DNA of 64,000 nt from Picosynechococcus sp. PCC 7117 (GCF_001693275.1 NZ_CP016477.1:1054001-1118000); one strand, 5' to 3'. Positions 23,650 to 35,617 are shown, counted from the stretch's first letter. Notes: generated by a model from the letters alone, not told the origin. Numbers and translations: made by a program.

Positions 23650-26600
23650 TTAGCCATCAATTCCTTCAATACGGTCTTCAACTTCCTGATAAAGCTGTTG
23701 TAAACGCTCAAGGTTTTCATCGCTGGTTTCCCAGTACCCACGTCCATTCACTTCCAGTAACGTGCTGACCATCCGGCGGAAGGAATTGGGGTTCAAATCC
23801 ATCAGACGCTTACACATTTCTTCGTCTTTGATGAAGGTTTCGTTGGTATCTTCATAGACCCAGTTATCTACCGCATCTGCCGTTGCCGACCAACCCATCG
23901 TATTCACCAGGCGCTTAGACAGTTCTCGCACCCCTTCATAACCGTGGGAGAGCATGCCCTCGTACCACTTGGGATTAAGGAGTTTTGTCCGCGCATCAAG
24001 GCGTACCGTTTCAGAGAGAGTCCGTACCTGAGCGTTGGCAGTGGTGGTATCAGCAATATAAGCAGAAGGTTTCTTGCCATCATCCCGCAGAGAAGCAACG
24101 ACCTTGGTCGGATCAGAGTCGAAGTAGTGGGAAACGTCCGTCAAACTGATTTCCGAAGAATCCAGGTTTTGAAAAGTAACATCCGCTTTCTTCAGGGAAG
24201 ATTCAAACACCTTACGGTTTTCGTCCATTACCCCCGGATTATCGGAGTTGAAGGCGAAGGATTTCCGGTTCAGGTACATATCCTGGAGCTCTTTTTCCTC
24301 TTCCCAAGAGCTATTTTCAACGGCGAGGTTCACGTTAGAAGAATAAGAACCAGATGCGTTGGAGAAAATACGGGTTGCCGCTTGGCGAATGTTAATGCCC
24401 ATTTCCTCGGCTTGTTCGAGGGCGTGTTTGCGCACATAGTTCATTTCGAGGGGTTCATTGGCTTCGGCGGCCATTTTCACGGCTTGATCCAAGAGGTTCA
24501 TTTGGTTGATGAACAGGTCACGGAAGACGCCGGAACAGTTGACCACGACATCGATGCGGGGACGACCGAGTTCCTCGAGGGGAATTAATTCCAACTTGTT
24601 GACGCGACCAAGGGCATCGGGGACGGGTCTTGCACCGACCATCCACATGATTTGCGCCAAGGATTCACCGTAGGTTTTGATGTTGTCGGTTCCCCAGAGG
24701 ACGCAAGCGATCGTTTCGGGATATTCGCCGCCGTTGTCGAGCTTTTGTCGCTCAATCAGGCGATCCACCACAACTTTTGCGGATTGGACTGCCGCAAGGG
24801 TCGGGATTGATTGGGGATCGAGGGCGTGAATATTTTTGCCTGTGGGGAGGACATTGGGGTTGCGGATCGGGTCGCCACCGGGGCCGGGAAGGACGTACTC
24901 ACCTTCGAGGGCTTTGAGTAAACCGCCAAGTTCTTTGTCGGCACAAACCTGTTCGAGACAGAATTCAAGGTAATCGAAGAGGGGTTTGAGGAGTTCCTGA
25001 TCGACGTTTTTGTAACCTGCTTCGTGGAGAGCTTCAACCCAAGGGGCTTTTTTGCCCATGTTGAAGAAGTTGAGCTTAGAAACCAGAGACACGCGACCTT
25101 CGGCGTTGACCTGTTCCATCACGAGGGCACGAACGGCGGCACGGGTCGCTTCAGTGATGTCCTGGAGTAAGTTCACATCTTCGAGGATGCCTTGATCACT
25201 GTTGCGATAAACGTCCTCCATGTTGCGCCCGATGCTCTTGGCGATGATCGTGGGGAGGCTCCAAATACCTTCTTCTTCGCGGTCTAGGCTGGCAATGTTC
25301 ACCAGGGTGGCGATCGCCTCTTCGGCGGTGGGAGGCTTACCGATAACATGGAGACCACAGGGGAGCAGACGGGATTCAATCTCCATCAGCTTCCGGTAGA
25401 CAATGCCCACCATGTTGTCTCGCTCATCCTGAGACATTTGGGCCGCATCTGTTTCAGGGATCTCAATATCCTTATCAAGGTTACAGATCCGCGCTTGATC
25501 CATGATCGTATTCACAATTTGCACGCCCCGCGCCCCATCCTTGAGGGTTTGGTAGGAGCCGATCAACTCGCTAAGTTCTTTTAAGCCCTTGTACAGACCC
25601 GCATTTTCTGCCGGGGGAGTCAGGTAGGAAATGGTATTCGCATAACTGCGGCGTTTGGCGATCGTTGCTTCCGAAGGGTTATTGGCGGCGTAGTAATAGA
25701 TGTTGGGAATATTACCGATCAAATTGTCGGGATAGCAATCGCCAGACATCCCCATTTGCTTACCAGGCATAAATTCGAGGGAGCCATGGGTACCGAAGTG
25801 CAGCACCGCATCTGCGCCCCAAACCCGCTCAAGGTAAGTGTAGTAGGCAGCAAAGCCATGGTGAGGACTAGCGGAACGGGAGAACAAGAGGCGCATCGGG
25901 TCGCCTTCGTAGCCAAAGGTGGGCTGGACACCAATAAACAGATTGCCGAAATGCTTCCCATAGATCAGCAGGTTTTGACCGTCGCTGTTGAGTTCACCGG
26001 GAGGCGTACCCCAATTTTCTTCCAGGCGTTTGGAATAGGGGGTCAGTTCTTCATATTCCGGCACACCCATGCGATAGGCGATGTTTAACTCAGGGGAAGC
26101 GTATTGCGCCTGGGCATCATGAATGATCAGCTCTAACAGCTCTTTGGGGGTTTCAGGGATATCTTGAATATCGTAGCCGTTGTCCCGGAGACCCTTCATT
26201 ACTTCATGGATCGAGCCAAAGACATCGAGGTAAGCGGCAGTACCGATATTGCCTTTGTCGGGGGGGAAGCTAAAAATTGTAATGGCGAGTTTTTTCTCTA
26301 GCTTGGGCTTCTTCCGGAGGTTTGTCCATTTCAAAGCACGGGTGGCGATCGCCTCGACGCGATCTTGTAGCGTAATCGCCCGACCTGTAGCCCCGTCACG
26401 ACCAGAAAGAATAATTGGTTCAATTGCCCCATCCAGTTCAGGGATCGCAATTTGGAGCGCCACTTGGATCGGGTGCAGACCGAGATCACTCTCTTCCCAC
26501 TCCTCTGTGGTTTGGAAGACCAAGGGCAGCGCCACCATATAGGGACGGTTCAACCGCTTGAGGGACTCAATGGCTTTGGGATGATCCTGACGTGCCGGGC

Positions 26601-27645
26601 CACCGACGAGGGCAAAACCAGTTAGGGAAACCACCGTATCCACCAGAGGTAATTTTTCGACTCCGGCGACCGTATTATCCCAGAAAAATTCATCGACTGG
26701 CTTTGAGAAATCGAGACCCCCGGCAAAGATGGGGATCACCTTTGCGCCGCGATATTCCAACTCCTGGAGCATGGCGACGTAGTGGGCATCATCTCCGGTG
26801 ACGAGGTGTGTCCGTTGCAGCACGAGGCCAATGCAAGGGGCGAGGGGATCCTTCAGTTCGTCACTAATATCGTCGCGGCCGTTGTACCACTGGAGATATT
26901 CCTTGGTGTCTTCAAACATTTTCGGGGCGAGGGGATGCCAAATGCCCATATCGGGGTAGACTACCGGCTCGGCATAATCGGCCTTATCGAGCTTCTCAGC
27001 CCCCTTGAGGATGTACTTGTCGGTCATCATCAACAGGAAGTTTTCCAAGTTATCGGGGGAACCACCCAACCAGTATTGGAAAGACAACATGAAGTTGCGG
27101 GCATCCTGGGCTTTTTCAACAGGCAAATATTTTAAAACCTTCGGCAATGTCCGGAGCAGCTTGAGCATGGCATCTTGGAAGGAAGCACCGGATTTTTCCT
27201 TCCGCTTTTTCATAAATTCGCCAATAGCACTCTTGGATTGTCCCAACTGTGCCATGGAAAAAGTGCCCATTTTGTTGAGGCGCATCACTTCCGGCATGGA
27301 AGGGAAAACAATCGCCGCATCAAGGTTATCCCGGTGGGGCGTCACAGCTTCAACCACCTTTTGGGCGAGGTCTTCGATGAAGATCAAGGAGGCAATAAAT
27401 AAATTGGCTTGGGCGACTTCCCGTTTGAACTCTTCGTAGTTATCGGGGTCACGCAGTTCTTCAATCAGATAACCACTAATTTCAACCGCAATCTTTGGGT
27501 GGTTCGCGTTAATCGCTTTTACCGCAGCAGAGAGGGCACTCTGGTACTGGGACTCCAACACGACATAGACCACCTTCACTAACGTGCGATTATTGATGTC
27601 ATCTGGTTTGATGTGGCGAATGGCGGACTTGACGTTAGTGAACAT
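23650..27645 (-). CDS. chlH: Magnesium chelatase subunit H
   Basis: The 1331-residue length is as expected for cyanobacterial ChlH. It binds protoporphyrin IX and, with ChlI, ChlD and Gun4, inserts Mg2+ as the first committed step of chlorophyll synthesis. Recognisable segments are [13 protein letters not shown] near residue 86, [13 protein letters not shown] near 650, [38 protein letters not shown] near 960, and [14 protein letters not shown] at the C-terminus. AAGGAG lies 11 bp before the ATG. The 358 bp upstream separate it from a divergent membrane-protein gene and probably hold its promoter. ChlI and ChlD are not in the window. Confidence 0.97.
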   Translation of the reverse strand: MFTNVKSAIRHIKPDDINNRTLVKVVYVVLESQYQSALSAAVKAINANHPKIAVEISGYLIEELRDPDNYEEFKREVAQANLFIASLIFIEDLAQKVVEAVTPHRDNLDAAIVFPSMPEVMRLNKMGTFSMAQLGQSKSAIGEFMKKRKEKSGASFQDAMLKLLRTLPKVLKYLPVEKAQDARNFMLSFQYWLGGSPDNLENFLLMMTDKYILKGAEKLDKADYAEPVVYPDMGIWHPLAPKMFEDTKEYLQWYNGRDDISDELKDPLAPCIGLVLQRTHLVTGDDAHYVAMLQELEYRGAKVIPIFAGGLDFSKPVDEFFWDNTVAGVEKLPLVDTVVSLTGFALVGGPARQDHPKAIESLKRLNRPYMVALPLVFQTTEEWEESDLGLHPIQVALQIAIPELDGAIEPIILSGRDGATGRAITLQDRVEAIATRALKWTNLRKKPKLEKKLAITIFSFPPDKGNIGTAAYLDVFGSIHEVMKGLRDNGYDIQDIPETPKELLELIIHDAQAQYASPELNIAYRMGVPEYEELTPYSKRLEENWGTPPGELNSDGQNLLIYGKHFGNLFIGVQPTFGYEGDPMRLLFSRSASPHHGFAAYYTYLERVWGADAVLHFGTHGSLEFMPGKQMGMSGDCYPDNLIGNIPNIYYYAANNPSEATIAKRRSYANTISYLTPPAENAGLYKGLKELSELIGSYQTLKDGARGVQIVNTIMDQARICNLDKDIEIPETDAAQMSQDERDNMVGIVYRKLMEIESRLLPCGLHVIGKPPTAEEAIATLVNIASLDREEEGIWSLPTIIAKSIGRNMEDVYRNSDQGILEDVNLLQDITEATRAAVRALVMEQVNAEGRVSLVSKLNFFNMGKKAPWVEALHEAGYKNVDQELLKPLFDYLEFCLEQVCADKELGGLLKALEGEYVLPGPGGDPIRNPNVLPTGKNIHALDPQSIPTLAAVQSAKVVVDRLIERQKLDNGGEYPETIACVLWGTDNIKTYGESLAQIMWMVGARPVPDALGRVNKLELIPLEELGRPRIDVVVNCSGVFRDLFINQMNLLDQAVKMAAEANEPLEMNYVRKHALEQAEEMGINIRQAATRIFSNASGSYSSNVNLAVENSSWEEEKELQDMYLNRKSFAFNSDNPGVMDENRKVFESSLKKADVTFQNLDSSEISLTDVSHYFDSDPTKVVASLRDDGKKPSAYIADTTTANAQVRTLSETVRLDARTKLLNPKWYEGMLSHGYEGVRELSKRLVNTMGWSATADAVDNWVYEDTNETFIKDEEMCKRLMDLNPNSFRRMVSTLLEVNGRGYWETSDENLERLQQLYQEVEDRIEGIDG

Positions 27646-28003
27646 AAATGGTGAGTCTCCTTTACTTGGACAAGTAGATGGATATTAAAAATTTATAACT
27701 ATTCTCCTGCTCATCATCACATTATATGGAGCAGAAGCTGCTGTTCTGATAGTGAGCAAGCTGAAGGCACTTAAAGAGTTTTAGCAAAAAATGCTGGTTG
27801 GCCTAGGAAAGGCTGGCCATTCTGACACAATTTGATAAACCAAACTTAATTTTTTGTCATATTCCTTGACATTTGTAGTGCCCATTGGAGAAAAGCTGAT
27901 TTGTCGTCCACCTGACGCATCGGGCCGCTTTACTTTCAGGGGGCACCGTGGGATATTCAGGGCATTGTGCTGTTGTTCGTTTAAGTCTTGGAGCGACGGA
28001 AAA
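27646..28003. other. Intergenic region between divergent chlH and membrane-protein gene
   Basis: This 358-bp stretch must carry the promoters of both divergent genes. It has an SD (AAGGAG) for chlH and a GGAGCGACGG site before the ATG at 28004. I see no hairpin or known operator. An in-frame extension of the rightward gene back to 27854 lacks protein-like composition and is rejected. Confidence 0.5.
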
Positions 28004-28588
28004 ATGTTGTTTGAGCCTTATTTTTGGTTGCATGTTGCGGGCTTGGCTTTGCTGCCTTTGATCTGGTCTTTGTTGGCGATCGCCTTGGCGATTGGCATCC
28101 CGTTTCCCGTGGCCAATATTGAATTGGGCTTAATTGTGCTCCTGGGGGGAGTCCCGGTGTGGCTCCTGCAAATCCTGCGGCCTTGGCAACCCTTCAGTCT
28201 CTTTGTGTTTCAAATTCCGCCAGAACGCCTTGATGAACGGCAACGGCAAATTTTACGGCTCGTGCAGGGAACCCGGCAGCCAATTTTAAATGTCCTGGGG
28301 GCGATCGCCATGGTGATTTTGCTGTGGCAGGTGGCCCATTATGCACCCCTTGCAGTGGGACTGACGGCGGGTCTCCCCCAATGGCATATTCTGGGCTTAT
28401 TCGCCGCAATCCTGCTGTTCTTCTTGGGGAATATTCTGTTACAAATTCCCTTGACCCTTTTGCCGACACTCTTTATTTCTGAAACAACGGCCCAGGCCAT
28501 TGATCCCCATCCCACCGTGAGTATCCGGCGCGATTTTGCCTGTTGGGGCTTACCGTTGGGGCAACTGTTTCCCCCGAAACGCGCCTAG
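28004..28588 (+). CDS. Conserved cyanobacterial multi-pass membrane protein
   Basis: The 194-residue protein starts at ATG 28004 after GGAGCGACGG. It begins MLFEPYFWLHVAGLALLPLI and has four to five hydrophobic helices (about 8-28, 37-57, 98-118, 128-152) with a short loop PPERLDERQRQILRL between helices 2 and 3. The start resembles a cyanobacterial family named low-complexity-tail membrane proteins, although no long low-complexity tail is present here. Function is unknown. It is convergent with the DUF3370 gene, 38 bp apart. Confidence 0.7.
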   Translation: MLFEPYFWLHVAGLALLPLIWSLLAIALAIGIPFPVANIELGLIVLLGGVPVWLLQILRPWQPFSLFVFQIPPERLDERQRQILRLVQGTRQPILNVLGAIAMVILLWQVAHYAPLAVGLTAGLPQWHILGLFAAILLFFLGNILLQIPLTLLPTLFISETTAQAIDPHPTVSIRRDFACWGLPLGQLFPPKRA

Positions 28589-28626
28589 GGCGATCGCTAC
28601 ATTCTTTTAAGAATATCCAACAATAT

Positions 28627-30114
28627 TTAACGCTCTTCTGGGGCGAGGGTTCTCACGGTAATCACCTGGGGAGGCGTTGCGTCGGGGGGATAGAAAAAGT
28701 CAATTTCGGCGGTGCGACTTGTGCCAGGGGGAATTTCCAGGGTGGCAAGGGGTTCTGAGCGTTGGCCCCGATGTTGTACTAGGTGGACATAGCGGGTAAT
28801 CTGGCGTCGATATTCATTGGGATAGTTGATGCGGACAGTGCCTCGATAGAAAACACGGTTGGGGGGCGATTCAAAAAAGGAAAGGCGATCGCTATGGAGA
28901 TCATCTTTAATCGGCGTTTGAAACGTTAGCGACGTCCACTGATATTCATCGCTCGTATTTTCAAGGGGGAAAGTCAGTTTGTAATGCACTAAATAGTTAC
29001 CATGGCCCTGGAGCGCGGTATCAGGGTAACGGGTGAGCATGGGGGCGCTTTGGACTTGGTCGGTGCCGAAGGTGCCGGTGCTGGTGGTGCTAATGGGGAA
29101 AGAAATCGCTTCGCCGGGGGCGGGGATTGCTAAACTCTCTGCGTCTGGATCGGTGACGGTGGCTTCCCACTGACTACCGACGGAAATACCTGCAACCCGA
29201 CCATAAATAATGCGACCAGGATCTTTACTGGGAACTGGGGGCAGATCCCGGGGTTCTACAAGCTGACCTTGGGTGAGGAGCGATCGCCATTCATTGAGGC
29301 TGGGGGGACGGGAGCGGACAGCTTTTCCTTCGACAATACTGCCATTATTGCTAATACTGCTGGTGGCAATTTCTTCGCGGACTTCATATTTCGCTAAATT
29401 TGCCAAGTAAACGCTACCATCCGTTTCCACTTGTAAGTAGGTAGAGCGAGCACCGCTAACCGGGATCGGGAGATTCACCAAAACCACGGTGCTATAGGGG
29501 GGAATACGTAGAATCTCTGGGAATTGCGTTTGGCTTTTGCCCCGGAGGGTATCGCTCACCAGTCGGGAGCCAGGGCCGGAATAAACATGACCCTGGGGAT
29601 CTTCAACGAAGGGCAATAGTTCGCGGAAGGGGGCATCTTTACTATTGAGGTAACTAATGCCTTGGAGAATTTTGAGGGTGCGGGGACTTCCAGTCGGATT
29701 GTTGACCAACAAGCCTTGGTACAGGGTGCGCTGCTCCGTGGCGGGACGGGAAATGTGGTGGGTAAAAATATCAAAGCGTCCTTCGAGGGGGGTTTCGAGG
29801 TGGGCGATCGCCTGGCTTTTTCCTGCCTTTGGGAAGGTCGATAATAAAATGCCTTCCTGGGCAATGACTTCAGGGCTGTTGCTGTTAAAGACCGGAATTT
29901 CATTGAGACTCCCCGGCAAAGGGCGCACCTCTTGGGGTTCCGTCACGATGGCCGCCGGCGATCGCCCCACAGAAGACCCCTGATCTTCCCCTGGTTGTGG
30001 TACTTGGTGGGGGAGTAACTCTTCCTTCGACCTGTTCTCTTGGGCCACCAATAAAGGGGCAGATTCCTGGGCAATGAGCAAAGAAGCAAACAGGTCAAAC
30101 ATGGACTCTATCAA
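28627..30114 (-). CDS. DUF3370 family protein
   Basis: The 495-residue protein begins with a short hydrophobic N-terminus (MFDLFASLLIAQ) that may act as an export signal, then a variable Pro/Glu-rich stretch. From residue 60 it shows the DUF3370 pattern: EVRPLPGSLNEIPVFNSNSP, EGILLSTFPKAG, GRFDIFTHHISRP, LYQGLLVNNP and YLNSKDAPFRELLP. The family is found mainly in cyanobacteria and is predicted to be periplasmic or surface-located, with unknown role. The ATG at 30102 is an alternative start. Confidence 0.8.
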   Translation of the reverse strand: MIESMFDLFASLLIAQESAPLLVAQENRSKEELLPHQVPQPGEDQGSSVGRSPAAIVTEPQEVRPLPGSLNEIPVFNSNSPEVIAQEGILLSTFPKAGKSQAIAHLETPLEGRFDIFTHHISRPATEQRTLYQGLLVNNPTGSPRTLKILQGISYLNSKDAPFRELLPFVEDPQGHVYSGPGSRLVSDTLRGKSQTQFPEILRIPPYSTVVLVNLPIPVSGARSTYLQVETDGSVYLANLAKYEVREEIATSSISNNGSIVEGKAVRSRPPSLNEWRSLLTQGQLVEPRDLPPVPSKDPGRIIYGRVAGISVGSQWEATVTDPDAESLAIPAPGEAISFPISTTSTGTFGTDQVQSAPMLTRYPDTALQGHGNYLVHYKLTFPLENTSDEYQWTSLTFQTPIKDDLHSDRLSFFESPPNRVFYRGTVRINYPNEYRRQITRYVHLVQHRGQRSEPLATLEIPPGTSRTAEIDFFYPPDATPPQVITVRTLAPEER

Positions 30115-30313
30115 AAAAAGTAAATTTAGAATAAACCAAAGTGCAGTGGCACTGAATCATTATCGCGGCTCTAAGTTCCCGATGCGCGGTGATCAATCAG
30201 TGGTCAAGGGGCACAATTTCAGACAAAACCGTAACTTCTTTGGCATGATGGGCTAGGGATTTTAATTGCTAAATAGTTGCTAAAACTCTCCACTTTAATC
30301 AGACTAGACCACA

Positions 30314-31450
30314 ATGTTGAGAATTTTAAGGGTATTTTCACTATTAGATCGCTACATTATGGCGCAACTTGTGGGACCTTTCCTGTTTGGGTTAGGAATT
30401 TTCACGAGTTTGGGCCTCACCATCGGCGTTCTCTTTGAGGTAATGCGCAACGTGGTCGCCAATGAAATCACCTGGGCGATCGCCTTCCAAATTCTCGCTC
30501 TCCGTCTCCCAGAATTTCTCGTCCTCGGCCTCCCTATGGCAACCCTACTGGGTACCCTCACCGCCTACAGTAGTTTGTCTTCCTTTAGTGAAATTATCGC
30601 CTTACGGAGCGTTGGTTTGCCCCCTTTACGGCTGATATTGCCCGGTCTGCTTCTGGGGTTACTGATTACGGGCATCACCTTTGGCCTCAACGATTGGATT
30701 GTCCCCCAGACCACGAAACAAGCCAGCACCATTGCCAACATTGCTCAGGGTGAAGCAACCATTGACTACCAAGAAAAAAATATCATCTACCCCGAATATC
30801 AACGGGTAAAAACGGCCACTGGTAACCGTGAAATCCTCAAAACCCTCTTTTATGCCGAGACCTTCGATGGCACCCAAATGAACAATCTCACCATCCTCGA
30901 TCGAGCTGCCGTCGATACCCAAAGAATTATCACGGCTGCCGCCGCCCAGTGGAATGCCAATGAACAGGGTTGGCTGGTGCAGGATGGCAGTATTTATCAA
31001 ATTGGGGCCAATGGTTCCTTTAGTGATATTGAGCAGTTTGAAACTAACTTTTTAAATCTGTCTGATGCCCCTTTGATCCTTGCGACCCGCTGTCAACGTC
31101 CCAGTGAAATGACCCTCCAAGTCATTGATGTTTGTTTAGAAAGCCTCAAGTTAAGTCGTAATGAAAGGCGGATCCGGACGCTCCAGGTGAGAAAACAAGA
31201 AAAATTTTCCGTCCCCTTTGTCTGCATTGTCTTTGCGATGGTCGGCTCGGCCATTGGTCTGCGCCCGCAAAACTCAAGCCGAGCGACCAGTGTTGGCCTA
31301 TCGGTGGCCATCGTTTTTGCCTACTATCTCATTTCTGTGATTTCCAGTTCCATGGGCGTCTGGGGAACGATTACGCCGTTTATGGGGACGTGGTTTCCCA
31401 ATCTCCTGGGGTTAGTGGCCGCAGGGACAATTCTCTGGCGGACAGGCTAG
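30314..31450 (+). CDS. LptF/LptG-family (YjgP/YjgQ) permease
   Basis: The 378-residue membrane protein begins LLDRYIMAQLVGPFLFGLGIF, typical of LptF/G, with three helices in the first 130 residues, a large periplasmic beta-jellyroll (about 135-280), and three helices at the C-terminus. LptF/G with the ATPase LptB extract lipopolysaccharide from the inner membrane and pass it to LptC/A. In cyanobacteria a single LptF/G-like gene is often found, possibly acting as a homodimer. No lptB, lptA or lptC is adjacent. It is convergent with tkt. Confidence 0.88.
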   Translation: MLRILRVFSLLDRYIMAQLVGPFLFGLGIFTSLGLTIGVLFEVMRNVVANEITWAIAFQILALRLPEFLVLGLPMATLLGTLTAYSSLSSFSEIIALRSVGLPPLRLILPGLLLGLLITGITFGLNDWIVPQTTKQASTIANIAQGEATIDYQEKNIIYPEYQRVKTATGNREILKTLFYAETFDGTQMNNLTILDRAAVDTQRIITAAAAQWNANEQGWLVQDGSIYQIGANGSFSDIEQFETNFLNLSDAPLILATRCQRPSEMTLQVIDVCLESLKLSRNERRIRTLQVRKQEKFSVPFVCIVFAMVGSAIGLRPQNSSRATSVGLSVAIVFAYYLISVISSSMGVWGTITPFMGTWFPNLLGLVAAGTILWRTG

Positions 31451-31467
31451 GCAATATTGTCACAAAC

Positions 31468-31496
31468 AAAAAAGAGGTAGGGGATAAACCTACCTC
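31468..31496 (-). terminator. Terminator of transketolase gene (possibly bidirectional)
   Basis: GAGGTAGG / CCTACCTC forms a perfect 8-bp stem with a 7-base loop; six T follow on the minus strand, 47 bp after the tkt stop. On the plus strand the hairpin lies 23 bp after the permease stop but lacks a T-run. Confidence 0.9.
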
Positions 31497-31543
31497 CAAA
31501 ACGTTTTACTGAAAAGAATCAGTCTATGACCAGACCCAAGGTT

Positions 31544-33550
31544 TTAACCTAGTACTGTCTCAGCGGTTTTAACAACGTTGTCCACGGTGAAACCAAATTT
31601 CTCCATGACCACACCACCAGGAGCGGAAGCACCGTAGGTGTCAATGCCGATGACAGCGCCTTCAAAGCCAACGTACTTGTACCAGCTCATGGTGGCACCA
31701 GCCTCCACGGCAACCCGTTTGGTTACAGCTTTCGGCAGGACGGACTCTTGGTAGGCGGCATCTTGCTCTTCAAAGCGTTCCACACAGGGCATGGAAACAA
31801 CACGGACATTTTTACCGTTTGCCCGGAGTGCTTTTGCTGCTTCGACACAAAGATGCACTTCACTCCCTGTACCAATCAAAATCAGATCAGGGGTGCCTTC
31901 GCTATCGGAAAGGATGTAGCCACCTTTTTCAGCATTTTCGATGGAACTGCCTTCGAGGTTGGGGAGACCTTGGCGGGTGAGGGCTAATAGGGTCGGCGTT
32001 GTCGCACTTTCCACAGCAACTTTATAGGCACCGGAGGTTTCGTTGGTATCTGCCGGACGATAAACATAGAGGTTCGGCATCGCCCGCAGAGAAGCAACAT
32101 GCTCGATCGGTTGGTGGGTGGGGCCGTCTTCTCCAAGGGCAATGGAGTCGTGGGTCATTACCCAAATGACCCGTGCTTCGGACAGGGCCGATAAACGGAT
32201 GGAATTCCGCATGTAGTCGGAGAACACAAGGAAAGTGGCTCCGTAGGGGATTAAACCTGTACCGTGGAGGGCGATGCCATTACAGATCGCGCCCATGGCG
32301 TGTTCCCGGACGCCGAAGTGGACATTGCGGTTTTCGTAGGCACCTTTTTGGAAATCGCCAGAAACGTGGATTTCTGTCAGGTTGGAGTGAGTCAAGTCCG
32401 CAGAACCACCGATCAATTCTGGCAATACCGGGGCGATCGCATTCAGGGTTACTTCGGAGTGCTTACGGGTCGCAAGACCTTTATCGGCGGGCGTTGCGGT
32501 GGGTAAAGCGTCAGCCCAGTTTGCGGGGGGCTTCCCAGAAAGAATCCGCTCTAATTCTGCAGCCTCCTCGGCATATTTTGTTTTGTAAGTGGCCCATACT
32601 TGGTTCCACTCTGCTTCGGCGCTGGCACCCCGTTCAACGGCTTTCCGGAAATGGTTGAGGGCATCTTCAGGCACTTCAAAAGGCCCATAGTTCCATTCGA
32701 GGGATTTACGGGTCAGTTCAATTTCGTCGGCACCGAGGGCTGCCCCGTGTACCCCAGCGGTATCTGCTTTGTTGGGGGAACCGTAACCAATGGTCGTTGT
32801 GATTTTGATCAAAGAGGGCTTGTCAGTCACTGCCTTAGCCGCTTCAATGGCTTTGGCGATCGCCTCAATGTCATTGTTGCCATCTTCTACATGGAGCACG
32901 TGCCAACCGTAGGACTCATAACGCTTACACACATCTTCGGTAAAAGCAATGTCCGTGGAGCCGTCGATGGAAATATGGTTGTCGTCGTAGAGGGCAATTA
33001 ATTTGCCCAGACCCCAGTGACCCGCAATGGATGCCGCTTCCCCGGAGATTCCTTCCATGTTGCAACCATCACCCATGATCACATAGGTGTAATGGTCAAA
33101 AATTTTGGCATCGGGCTTGTTGTAGCGGGCTGCGAGGTGTGCTTCCGCGAGGGCGAGGCCGACGGCATTGGCGATCCCTTGGCCGAGGGGGCCAGTGGTT
33201 ACTTCTACACCAGGGGTCTCGAAGTTCTCAGGGTGACCAGGGGTCTTCGATTTCCATTGACGAAATTGCTTGATGTCTTCGAGGGAAACACTGTCATAGC
33301 CAGCCAAGTACATCAAGGCATACTGCAGCATCGAACCGTGACCCGCTGACAAAACAAAGCGATCGCGGTTAACCCATTTCGGATTTTTGGGGTTGAACCG
33401 CATAAATTTGTCCCAGAGGGTGTAGGCCATGGGAGCGGCGCCCATCGGTAAACCGGGGTGACCAGATTTTGCCTTCTCGACGCCATCAATTGCTAAAAAG
33501 CGAATTGCATTAATACAAAGCTGATCTATAGATTGGGTTGCAACGGTCAT
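31544..33550 (-). CDS. tkt: Transketolase
   Basis: The 668-residue product equals the family length. It shows the thiamine-diphosphate motif [23 protein letters not shown] near 156-176, the N-terminal [15 protein letters not shown] block, HSNLTEI in the second domain, and [20 protein letters not shown] near 467. The enzyme moves two-carbon units between sugar phosphates in the Calvin-Benson cycle and the pentose phosphate pathway, hence high expression in a cyanobacterium. It is monocistronic with its own terminator. Confidence 0.97.
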   Translation of the reverse strand: MTVATQSIDQLCINAIRFLAIDGVEKAKSGHPGLPMGAAPMAYTLWDKFMRFNPKNPKWVNRDRFVLSAGHGSMLQYALMYLAGYDSVSLEDIKQFRQWKSKTPGHPENFETPGVEVTTGPLGQGIANAVGLALAEAHLAARYNKPDAKIFDHYTYVIMGDGCNMEGISGEAASIAGHWGLGKLIALYDDNHISIDGSTDIAFTEDVCKRYESYGWHVLHVEDGNNDIEAIAKAIEAAKAVTDKPSLIKITTTIGYGSPNKADTAGVHGAALGADEIELTRKSLEWNYGPFEVPEDALNHFRKAVERGASAEAEWNQVWATYKTKYAEEAAELERILSGKPPANWADALPTATPADKGLATRKHSEVTLNAIAPVLPELIGGSADLTHSNLTEIHVSGDFQKGAYENRNVHFGVREHAMGAICNGIALHGTGLIPYGATFLVFSDYMRNSIRLSALSEARVIWVMTHDSIALGEDGPTHQPIEHVASLRAMPNLYVYRPADTNETSGAYKVAVESATTPTLLALTRQGLPNLEGSSIENAEKGGYILSDSEGTPDLILIGTGSEVHLCVEAAKALRANGKNVRVVSMPCVERFEEQDAAYQESVLPKAVTKRVAVEAGATMSWYKYVGFEGAVIGIDTYGASAPGGVVMEKFGFTVDNVVKTAETVLG

Positions 33551-33717
33551 AGTGAAAATTTCTGACAGTAAACGACAAATAAAGAAAAACTATAGGGAGT
33601 TGTTAGACCATCAAGAAGCGCAAATTGCCCTCCTCAAAATCCCCCCCATCATCCCACTGTTAGGATCACTGGGCAAGAATGATTCTGTCAAATCGCTAAC
33701 ATTTACTCGGACTAAAT

Positions 33718-34974
33718 TTATTCCGGGCGATATTTCTTAAACGCAAGGGTAACGTTATGGCCGCCAAATCCAAAAGAGTTAGAAAGGGCAACTTCAACTG
33801 GGTGTTCGCGGCTTTCGTTGGGAACGTAATCTAAATCGCAACCTTCCTGGGGATTTTCGAGGTTGATCGTCGGCGGAACGCGATCATTGGCGATCGCCAT
33901 CACTGTGGCCACCGCCTCAATGCCCCCAGAGCCACCCAAGAGGTGACCGGTCATAGATTTTGTCGAACTCACTAAAATTTTGTAAGCCTGGTCACCGAGG
34001 GCTTTTTTAATGGCTTTCGTTTCTGTGATGTCATTGGCTGGAGTGCTGGTGCCGTGGGCATTTACGTAGTTCACTTGGTTCGGAGCCAAGCCGCCATCCT
34101 TGAGCGCCAATTCAATCGCCCGGGTTGCCCCAGCGCCATCGGGGGTCGGTGCCGTCATGTGGTAAGCATCGCAGGTCATGCCATAACCAACGATTTCCCC
34201 GTAGATTTTTGCCCCCCGTGCCAGGGCATGCTCTAGCTCTTCCAGGATTAAAATGCCCGCCCCTTCACCCATCACAAAGCCATCGCGATCTTGATCAAAA
34301 GGACGACAAGCGTGTTTCGGATCATCATTACGGGTCGATAACGCCCGGGCCGAGGCAAATCCCGCAAAACTGAGGGGGGTTACAGCTGCCTCGGTGCCCC
34401 CAGAAATCATCGCTTTCGCGTAACCCTGTTGAACGAGTCGGAAAGCTTCCCCAACCGCATTGGAACCTGCGGCACAGGCCGTCACAGTACAGCTATTGGG
34501 GCCTTGGGCACCGGTATGGATCGCCGTCAATCCCGCCGCCATATTAGCAATCATCATCGGAATCATGAAGGGGCTACAGCGGCTGGGGCCTTTCTCCAGG
34601 TAAATTTCCTGCTGGTCTTCCATCACCTTAATCCCGCCGACGCCAGTGCCGATCATTACGCCGATATCAGGGGCATTGTCAGCATTGATCTCTAGGCCAG
34701 CATCGGCGAGGGCTTGTTTACTGGCAGCTACAGCGAACTGGGAGAACCGATCCATGCGTTTCGCTTCTTTTTTCGGGATGAATGCGAGGGGATCAAAGCC
34801 TTTTACTTCACCTGCAATGCGACAGGCATGTTGGGAAGCGTCAAATGCGGTCACGAGGTCAATGCCATTGCGACCGGTCATGAGTCCTTCCCAATACTCC
34901 TCTAGGGTATTACCAATCGGGGTGATCGCACCTAAACCGGTGATTACAACGCGATACGGAGATGAGTGTGCCAT
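33718..34974 (-). CDS. fabF: 3-oxoacyl-[ACP] synthase II
   Basis: From ATG 34974 (MAHSSPYRVVITGLGAITPIG) the protein has 418 residues, the usual FabF length; a 20-residue longer form from 35034 is open but lacks family support. The triad is visible: Cys in TACAAGSNAVGEA, His in NAHGTSTPANDI and His in SMTGHLLGGSGG. FabF condenses malonyl-ACP with acyl-ACP and controls C16 to C18 elongation. It lies directly downstream of acpP, the common fabF-acpP pair. Confidence 0.96.
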   Translation of the reverse strand: MAHSSPYRVVITGLGAITPIGNTLEEYWEGLMTGRNGIDLVTAFDASQHACRIAGEVKGFDPLAFIPKKEAKRMDRFSQFAVAASKQALADAGLEINADNAPDIGVMIGTGVGGIKVMEDQQEIYLEKGPSRCSPFMIPMMIANMAAGLTAIHTGAQGPNSCTVTACAAGSNAVGEAFRLVQQGYAKAMISGGTEAAVTPLSFAGFASARALSTRNDDPKHACRPFDQDRDGFVMGEGAGILILEELEHALARGAKIYGEIVGYGMTCDAYHMTAPTPDGAGATRAIELALKDGGLAPNQVNYVNAHGTSTPANDITETKAIKKALGDQAYKILVSSTKSMTGHLLGGSGGIEAVATVMAIANDRVPPTINLENPQEGCDLDYVPNESREHPVEVALSNSFGFGGHNVTLAFKKYRPE

Positions 34975-35123
34975 GGCTGATTTGAGTGGTTTTGCAGTGG
35001 GAAAAAAGGCTTGTGCATCCAAAGGAAGCGACAATCAATCATAAAAACTAGCGAGAAAGCCGCGATAACTTTTGGAAGTTCGCAGCTCTGGAAGTTGAGG
35101 TTAAACTGACTAGACTAAATGGC

Positions 35124-35369
35124 TTAGTTGACGCCAGTTTTTTCAGCGATGATGTTAACTGCTTCTCCCACCGTAGTGATTTTTTCAGCAACATCGTCGG
35201 GAATATCGATATCAAATTCCTCTTCGAAGGCCATGACCAGCTCGACTGTGTCAAGGGAGTCTGCATCAAGGTCACTGATGAAGTTTGATTCGGGGCTTAC
35301 GGAGTCAGCATCGACATCCAGCTGATCAACGATAATATTTTTAATTTTGTCAAAAATTTCCTGGTTCAT
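35124..35369 (-). CDS. acpP: Acyl carrier protein
   Basis: The 81-residue acidic protein has the phosphopantetheine attachment site [12 protein letters not shown] with Ser38 and the typical four-helix composition. It carries acyl chains in fatty-acid synthesis. fabF follows 149 bp downstream on the same strand. It is divergent from gatA; the 248 bp between them (35370-35617) must hold both promoters. Confidence 0.97.
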   Translation of the reverse strand: MNQEIFDKIKNIIVDQLDVDADSVSPESNFISDLDADSLDTVELVMAFEEEFDIDIPDDVAEKITTVGEAVNIIAEKTGVN

Positions 35370-35617
35370 TGATGATTCCTAAAAATCTACCTGAGCGGTT
35401 CCCATACTTTGTTAAAGAATATGAGCGCTCATAAATTTAGCATTTTGTTGTGCTGACTAAAAATAGACTTATTAAATTAACATAAGCTGGAGTTTATTGT
35501 ATCGGATGCTGGTTCCCTTCCGAGGCGATCGCCGCAAAAATAATTTTTTAGAGATGATTGTCAGGGAGGAAGGCAAGTGGATAAACTGATTGGGGTATTT
35601 CAGAGAATATATAAAGC

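Noticed and set aside
23944-24588. 214-codon open frame antisense to chlH
   Set aside because: It lies fully inside chlH, has no domain or ribosome site, and its composition follows from the GC pattern of the opposite frame.
27854-28003. 50-codon N-terminal extension of the membrane-protein gene
   Set aside because: The extension is not hydrophobic, contains a Cys run unlike the family, and the ATG at 28004 has a better ribosome site.
30074-30256. 60-codon open frame between the DUF3370 gene and the permease gene
   Set aside because: It overlaps the start of the DUF3370 gene, lacks an SD, and has no similarity that I recognise.
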